A DNA stretch of 64,000 nucleotides, taken from contig MNCI01023285.1 of the NCBI GenBank assembly GCA_015680685.1, positions 5,260 to 69,259 on the forward strand, in the 5' to 3' direction. Shown here piece by piece: positions 59,680-64,000 of this stretch. Each line of letters begins with the position of its first letter. Position 1 is the first letter of the stretch. A model generated the notes under the pieces. That model saw nothing but the letters and a program-made list of their open reading frames with translations, did no database searches and had not been told where the DNA came from. The position numbers and the translations under genes were made by a program. The DNA is from Gnetum montanum. Taxonomy: Eukaryota; Streptophyta; Gnetopsida; Gnetales; Gnetaceae.

Positions 59680-61418
59680 ATGGTTGAGTAGGGAGTTCCC
59701 CTTGCATTGTTGGAGCATGAGGTGTTGTGGGAACTACAGGTGGAAGAGGTGCAGATGGAGTTAGAGGATGGTAAGTATGTGGGGTGCCTCCCAGAGGAGA
59801 AGGAGTCCTCCTAAAGTACTCTCGAACTTGGTAGTGACATTGGGGAGTTGTGTGACTCATGGAGTCACTTGGAGAAATCGGCTGCTGCATGTAATATCCA
59901 TAAGGATCAGGCTGCTGGTAAGGGTATTGATGTTTAGGCAGTGGCATCCCCCATGACTGTGGGTATTGCCACTATTGATGTTGTTTGATGGGTTGTGGTG
60001 GAGTTCCACTTGGATAATACGTTAAGGGTTGGTGGAATTGTCTTGGGTTACCTTGGGGATAAGGTAACCTACGGGGTGTTTGCCATTTGTTGAGTCTCGA
60101 GTTAAGTGCATACACCCTAGAATCTTGTAGATGTCAGATGATTGGACAACATCCCTTAGGATGGTCATAGTGGCAGATCTCACNNNNNNNNNNNNNNNNN
60201 NNNNNTGGAGTACGTGTGATACTTATCATTGAACAGTTCTAACATCGTACTCCACCTCCTGATGGTTTCCAGTTCCAAGGACCAGTACCAACTCTCTGCT
60301 TCCTTAATGAGTGTCCTGGGAAACAACTTAAGTTTCTGCCACTTGTTTTCAATGTTTTGCAAGGCACAGGCATCATAGAATGCCTATAAATGATGTTGTG
60401 GATTAGCGTTGTATCCCCCCTCAAAGCGTGGGATATTGTTCATGTCTAAACGCTTGATTCGACTATCTTTTAAATGCCTTGTTGGGATCCTCACTGCCTC
60501 CATGATGTCTAGCATGCTTCGGGTGGCCAGTAGGGGCTCATCATGATCGTCTCTTTCATGACGTCTATGATGTCTCCATTGTTCCCTACTTTCCCTTCAT
60601 TCATGCCCTTATTCTCTTGATTGCCCTCGTCCTCTCTCTCGACTCTCTCATCAAGGTCTCTCATTTTTTTTACTTTTATCCTCTCTGTTATGCTCTTCAT
60701 GATTGCGCCTAGAGGTGGAAGGAGAGGGTGAGTGATGTGAAGAAGGGGAAGAGGAAGGAGAACCATAGCTATGGCGATGTTTTTTACCTTCTCTTCTATG
60801 GCTTCAGCCCCGATCGTGGTGATGATCTAAGTGCCCGTCCTTGTCATTTGTTGTTGTTCCCTCTGTGAACATTTGGTGTTCACGTGGATCAGAACCAGGG
60901 TTGTGTATCATGGATTGTAGGTTCTGATGCCCCACCTCCTCACTCTCGTTAGGAGGAGGAACATCTTTCGATAGCGAACCAGTCACAAGTGGTTCACCAT
61001 CTCCAATTTCACTTAGGACGTGCGGGACCTCCTTGCCCTTCAACAGTGTATGTTAGCTCTCCTGCCTTAAGTCCCTCATATGTTGTAAAGCTGTGGGATA
61101 GTAATCCCTTGAGTCAAAGTCTTCCACAACGTATTCTGCATATAATTCTGTCATGCCAATCTGTGCCAAAGCACAGAGAAGCATGTTTGGGACTGATCGA
61201 TCTAGAGGTAACACGATGTTACCTTGCAAATCTCTCCACCGCACCTATTCATCTTGATGAAGGATAAAAGTAAAGTTGGGGATATACTCATCAGGATGAG
61301 TATATGTCAACTTATATTGCTGAGGAACTGACGGATTTAGGTTATGTGTTTTTGATTGCCGACTGTTCTTTGTATTATCCCTAGGTGAAGTGCTTTTGTG
61401 AGAAGAAGAAGAAGACAT
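59680..61418 (-). pseudogene. Ty3/gypsy gag of the gag-protease element
   Basis: It starts at ATG 61418 (minus) with MSSSSSHKSTSPRD, followed by MLLCALAQIGMTELYAEYVV and a charged Arg/Glu/His/Ser region. The Retrotrans_gag core lies near 60210-60380: NKWQKLKLFPRTLIKEAESW, then RRWSTMLELFNDKYHTY. The C-terminal part is Pro/Tyr-rich (PYQQPDPYGYYMQQPISPSD, near 59900). Several stops and frameshifts break it. A gap of 22 Ns lies at 60184-60205. Confidence 0.85.
60184..60205. other. Assembly gap (22 N)
   Basis: A run of undetermined bases inside gag of the gypsy element. Confidence 0.99.
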
Positions 61419-61543
61419 GATGTCTTATTAGTGTGCTCTTTAATTATTATATAATTTTTTCCATTTGATTAACCCGAAGGTTTGTTTAGGCTCCCAACGA
61501 TGTGAGTGATGTCCTATGTTCTATTTAGCGCACAAACACTTAG

Positions 61544-61561
61544 TCCCCGGCAACGACGCCA
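61544..61561 (-). promoter_or_regulatory. Primer binding site, tRNA-Asp type
   Basis: The plus strand reads TCCCCGGCAACGACGCCA, one base from the 3' end of plant tRNA-Asp(GUC) with CCA. It lies one base inside the LTR at 61563, exactly where a primer binding site is expected for minus-strand orientation. Confidence 0.88.
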
Positions 61562-61562
61562 A

Positions 61563-62462
61563 TGATGAGTGGTGAGGTACCCCTACACTCAACCATACAA
61601 ATACGAGCGTAGCATGCATGATCTGGTCGAACTCTGCAGACTAAGTGCCTACACGCCCCATGGAACACTTAGGGTTAATCGTTCGTTGTCTTCCCAGACT
61701 TGTATTTGTCATGGTATGGTTAAGGAAGTCCGAGGTATATGATTTTTATGGTCTTTTCGGTTTATATCTCCTATGCTATTGAGGTGAAGGGTAGAGAGAC
61801 TAATTACTAACTCTAACTAATGAACTAAGTCTAAATTAACCTAGCGTCAACATCCGTTCCCACTTACCGTACACACCCTGAATCGATGCAACCGTGGCTA
61901 CCAAACGCTAATCGTTGCTGGGATCACCACGTGTAATGCACGTGCTCGAAGAGGTCGTACTAAGGCACTTAACTAGGTGAGAAGGGTTAAGAAAGCTAAG
62001 CTAAGAGGAAAGGGTAAGAGAATCTAATCTAGCCTAAGTGCGATGAGCATCCGTTCCTTGATCATCCATACACATCTTTAAATGCTCGTAATCAAGTCGT
62101 ACTCATTCCGCGTTACTAGGAGATAAGGGTGAGAGAGAAAACAATAAATAACATTAAATAAAATCCTAATTAGCCTATTCCATGCACTGCAAGGTTTATC
62201 CAAGAAGCTTGTCTTTATTGCTGTACACAAACTTGTGTTCAGGTACAATGTTTGCTCGAATAAAGATCCGTTCACTTTAAGGCTCCTACTGTGGGCACAT
62301 GGAAATTAATCTATCTCTAGAGTGATCAATTTGCCAAAGTTTCCCTACTGTCTAGCCTAGGATGAGGAAACAAGGGAGAGTTGCCTCTTATTTATAGATA
62401 TGACGGTGCATCGCGATATCACGTACGCGATATCGCGGCCCCTGTGATATCGCGTCTCATTA
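61563..62462 (-). repeat. 5' LTR of the gag-protease element
   Basis: A 900-bp LTR whose outer end is CTCATTA instead of CTCATCA. It holds the TATA box TTATTTATAG (plus strand, near 62388) and a cluster of GATATC palindromes at 62413-62456. Confidence 0.9.
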
Positions 62463-62467
62463 GAAGT
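62463..62467. repeat. Target site duplication GAAGT, right copy
   Basis: Matches 55785-55789. Confidence 0.9.
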
Positions 62468-64000
62468 ATAGACATTATAACTTTTGCTCTACTAAGTTTG
62501 TTTTTTTCTAGGATAAATGAAGCATATTTGGTTTGATGGACTTTGATTTCCTTCTTGCCTTGATTAACTTGAATTCCAAGAAATTATTTCAATTCTCCTA
62601 AGTCTTTCATTCAAGTTCACTCTTCATATCAAGCTTGAATTCTTCTATTAGTTTATTATTTATATATGTGAAGATAAGATGGTCCACATATAGTGAGATT
62701 ATGATGAAATTTGTATTACCATGTTTGTAATACAAAGTGAGGTTAAGCATAACATATGAATATCCTCATTTTAGCAAATAATCATTGATTCTATGAAACC
62801 ATACCCTTGGAGCCTACTTTAATCCATATAATACTTTATATAGTTTTCACCTTATCTTCTTTTCCTTTAATGATATATCCTTCAGGTTGGTAGACATGGA
62901 CTTCTTCATTGATGTTTCCATTAAGGAAGTCTAAGTTCACATCCATTTGATGAAGTTTAAGATAGTGATGGACAATTATAGAAAGGATGAGTTTGATTAT
63001 TTCAAACATTACCACTAGTAAAAATATCCCCTCATAATCTACATGTTTCTTCTATTTGAATTCTCTAGCCACAAGTCTTGCTCTGTGCTTGATGATCTTC
63101 TCTTTTTTGTTGAATTTAGTTTTGTACAACTACTTGCAATCTATGAATTTCTTTTGTTTGGGTTTGTCCACTAGCTCCTAAATCTAAGTTTTATATTATG
63201 GCTTCATATTCATTGTCCATGGCTTTTGTCCGTTCTTTAATTTTTAGAGCTTTTGCCAAATTTTAGGTTCTCAAGATAGGGCTGAATATGTCATGTTGGT
63301 AATAGCACTAGATCTTATTGTTCTCCTCTAAAAGTTTATGTCTAGCATTTTAGTTTGAGGGTGATTTCTTTATATCCAAGATTTTGGGTTGATTTGAGTA
63401 TTCGTTTGATTGCCTTGTTTAAAATCTACTATTTTAATTTTTTTCTTTTAGAAAGATGACATTCCTTGATGAATACAATTTTCATTCAATAGGATCATAG
63501 CAATTGTATCCACTAGTTTTAGAATCATGTCCAAGAAAAATGTACCTCTTTTCTCTCTCATCCAACTTGCTTAGAAATTGCTTTGGTGTCTTGACATAGC
63601 AGTCACATCCAAATATCCTCATGTGAAAAATGTTGGAAAGTCTTCCATGGAATAGCTCATATGGAGTTTTTTTTTTAAATTATTATTGTTGCTACTAATC
63701 ACTTTATTTGTAATATAAGTTATCATACTTAGTGCCATGCTCAAATAGTCATATGTGAGTTTAGCATGTTTAAGAAAACATCTTATTAAGTCTTGTAGCA
63801 TTCTACTTTTCCTCTCAGCTATGCCATTTGATTGTGAGTTATATCCACAAGTGGTTTGATAAAGTATACCTTATTTATTGTAAAAATCAATGAATCTTTT
63901 GTTGATAAACTCTTCTCCTCTATCTATCTCTGGATAACTTTTATGATGATATTTTTATTTTTCACCAACATGAAAAACTCTTCAAACTTGTTTGATTTTT
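62468..64000 (-). pseudogene. Ty1/copia pol, integrase to RT (right part)
   Basis: On the minus strand, from the window edge downward, there are integrase C-terminal parts (RIFGCDCYVKTPKQFLSKLD near 63560, then FLGHDSK). The RT follows: KHRARLVAREFK, VDYEGIFLLVVMFEIIKLIL, HHYLKLHQMDVNLDFLNGNI, NEEVHVYQPEGYIIKGKEDK and QTKYASFILEKNKLSRAKVI. The RT VDYEGIF and LHQMDV-FLNG motifs identify Ty1/copia; the D of LHQMDV is kept. Stops are numerous. The element continues beyond the window. Confidence 0.85.

Larger units (their letters stand above)
55790..62462 (-). mobile_element. Complete non-autonomous Ty3/gypsy element, gag and protease only
   Basis: Two LTRs (55790-56679 and 61563-62462) with TGATGAG/CTCATCA-type ends enclose 4.88 kb. 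The element reads on the minus strand: 5' LTR at high coordinate, tRNA-Asp primer binding site at 61544-61561, gag (about 61418-59680), protease (about 59491-58955), a long non-coding region, the polypurine-like ATGGGGGTA against the 3' LTR at 56680, and GAAGT target duplications outside. No reverse transcriptase, RNase H or integrase motif is visible. It would need enzymes from a partner; the gypsy integrase relic at 47210-48640 shows that related pol existed in this genome. The LTRs differ by scattered, mostly C/T and G/A, changes, so the insertion is not recent. Confidence 0.9.

Noticed and set aside
1-64000. CRISPR array, bacterial operon or phage-like system
   Set aside because: No regularly spaced direct repeats, no ribosome binding site/operon layout, and the spliced gene and retroelements are plainly plant nuclear.

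Overview
The window is a piece of a large, AT-rich, repeat-laden plant nuclear genome. It has one host gene with canonical GT-AG introns, two of them longer than 11 kb. Most of the rest is decayed L1-type and RTE-type LINEs, tRNA-derived SINE-like repeats, and Ty3/gypsy and Ty1/copia LTR elements. Giant introns full of old elements suggest a gymnosperm, perhaps a conifer. This is an inference from architecture, and no species can be named.

Layout. 1-358: a gap-damaged LTR fragment. 460-4502: a near full-length but dead L1-type LINE with a tandem duplication at its 3' end. 4706-5542: a solo LTR with perfect 5-bp target duplications. 5.7-6.25 kb: two SINE-like repeats. 6335-7977: a 5'-truncated LINE on the minus strand with a long open frame and 12-bp flanking direct repeats, ending about 280 bp before the host start codon. 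8260-44750 (+): the host gene, a NAA35/MAK10 orthologue (NatC auxiliary subunit), with 17 coding exons and a reconstructed protein of 730 residues. Its introns hold SINE-like repeats, a hAT-like relic, gag zinc-knuckle relics, RTE relics, two L1-type LINEs (one split by an unidentified insert with palindromic repeats) and a decayed J-domain gene fragment.

From 46.4 kb to the end there is only retroelement sequence: a minus-strand Ty3/gypsy integrase relic; a plus-strand gag-bearing Ty3/gypsy element with one LTR and a tRNA-Asp-type primer binding site; a decayed region of uncertain identity (52.5-55.2 kb); and a minus-strand Ty1/copia pol split by a complete 6.67-kb Ty3/gypsy element (55790-62462). 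That element carries gag and a damaged protease but no recognisable reverse transcriptase or integrase. Its insertion is proven by the GAAGT target duplication and by restoration of the copia reading frame across the join.

The host gene encodes a cytosolic, ribosome-associated scaffold subunit of N-terminal acetyltransferase C. No other intact host gene, RNA gene or CRISPR array was found. I see no clearly new biological system. The best leads are the gag-protease-only LTR family, the palindrome-rich insert in intron 6, and the J-domain fragment in intron 12.
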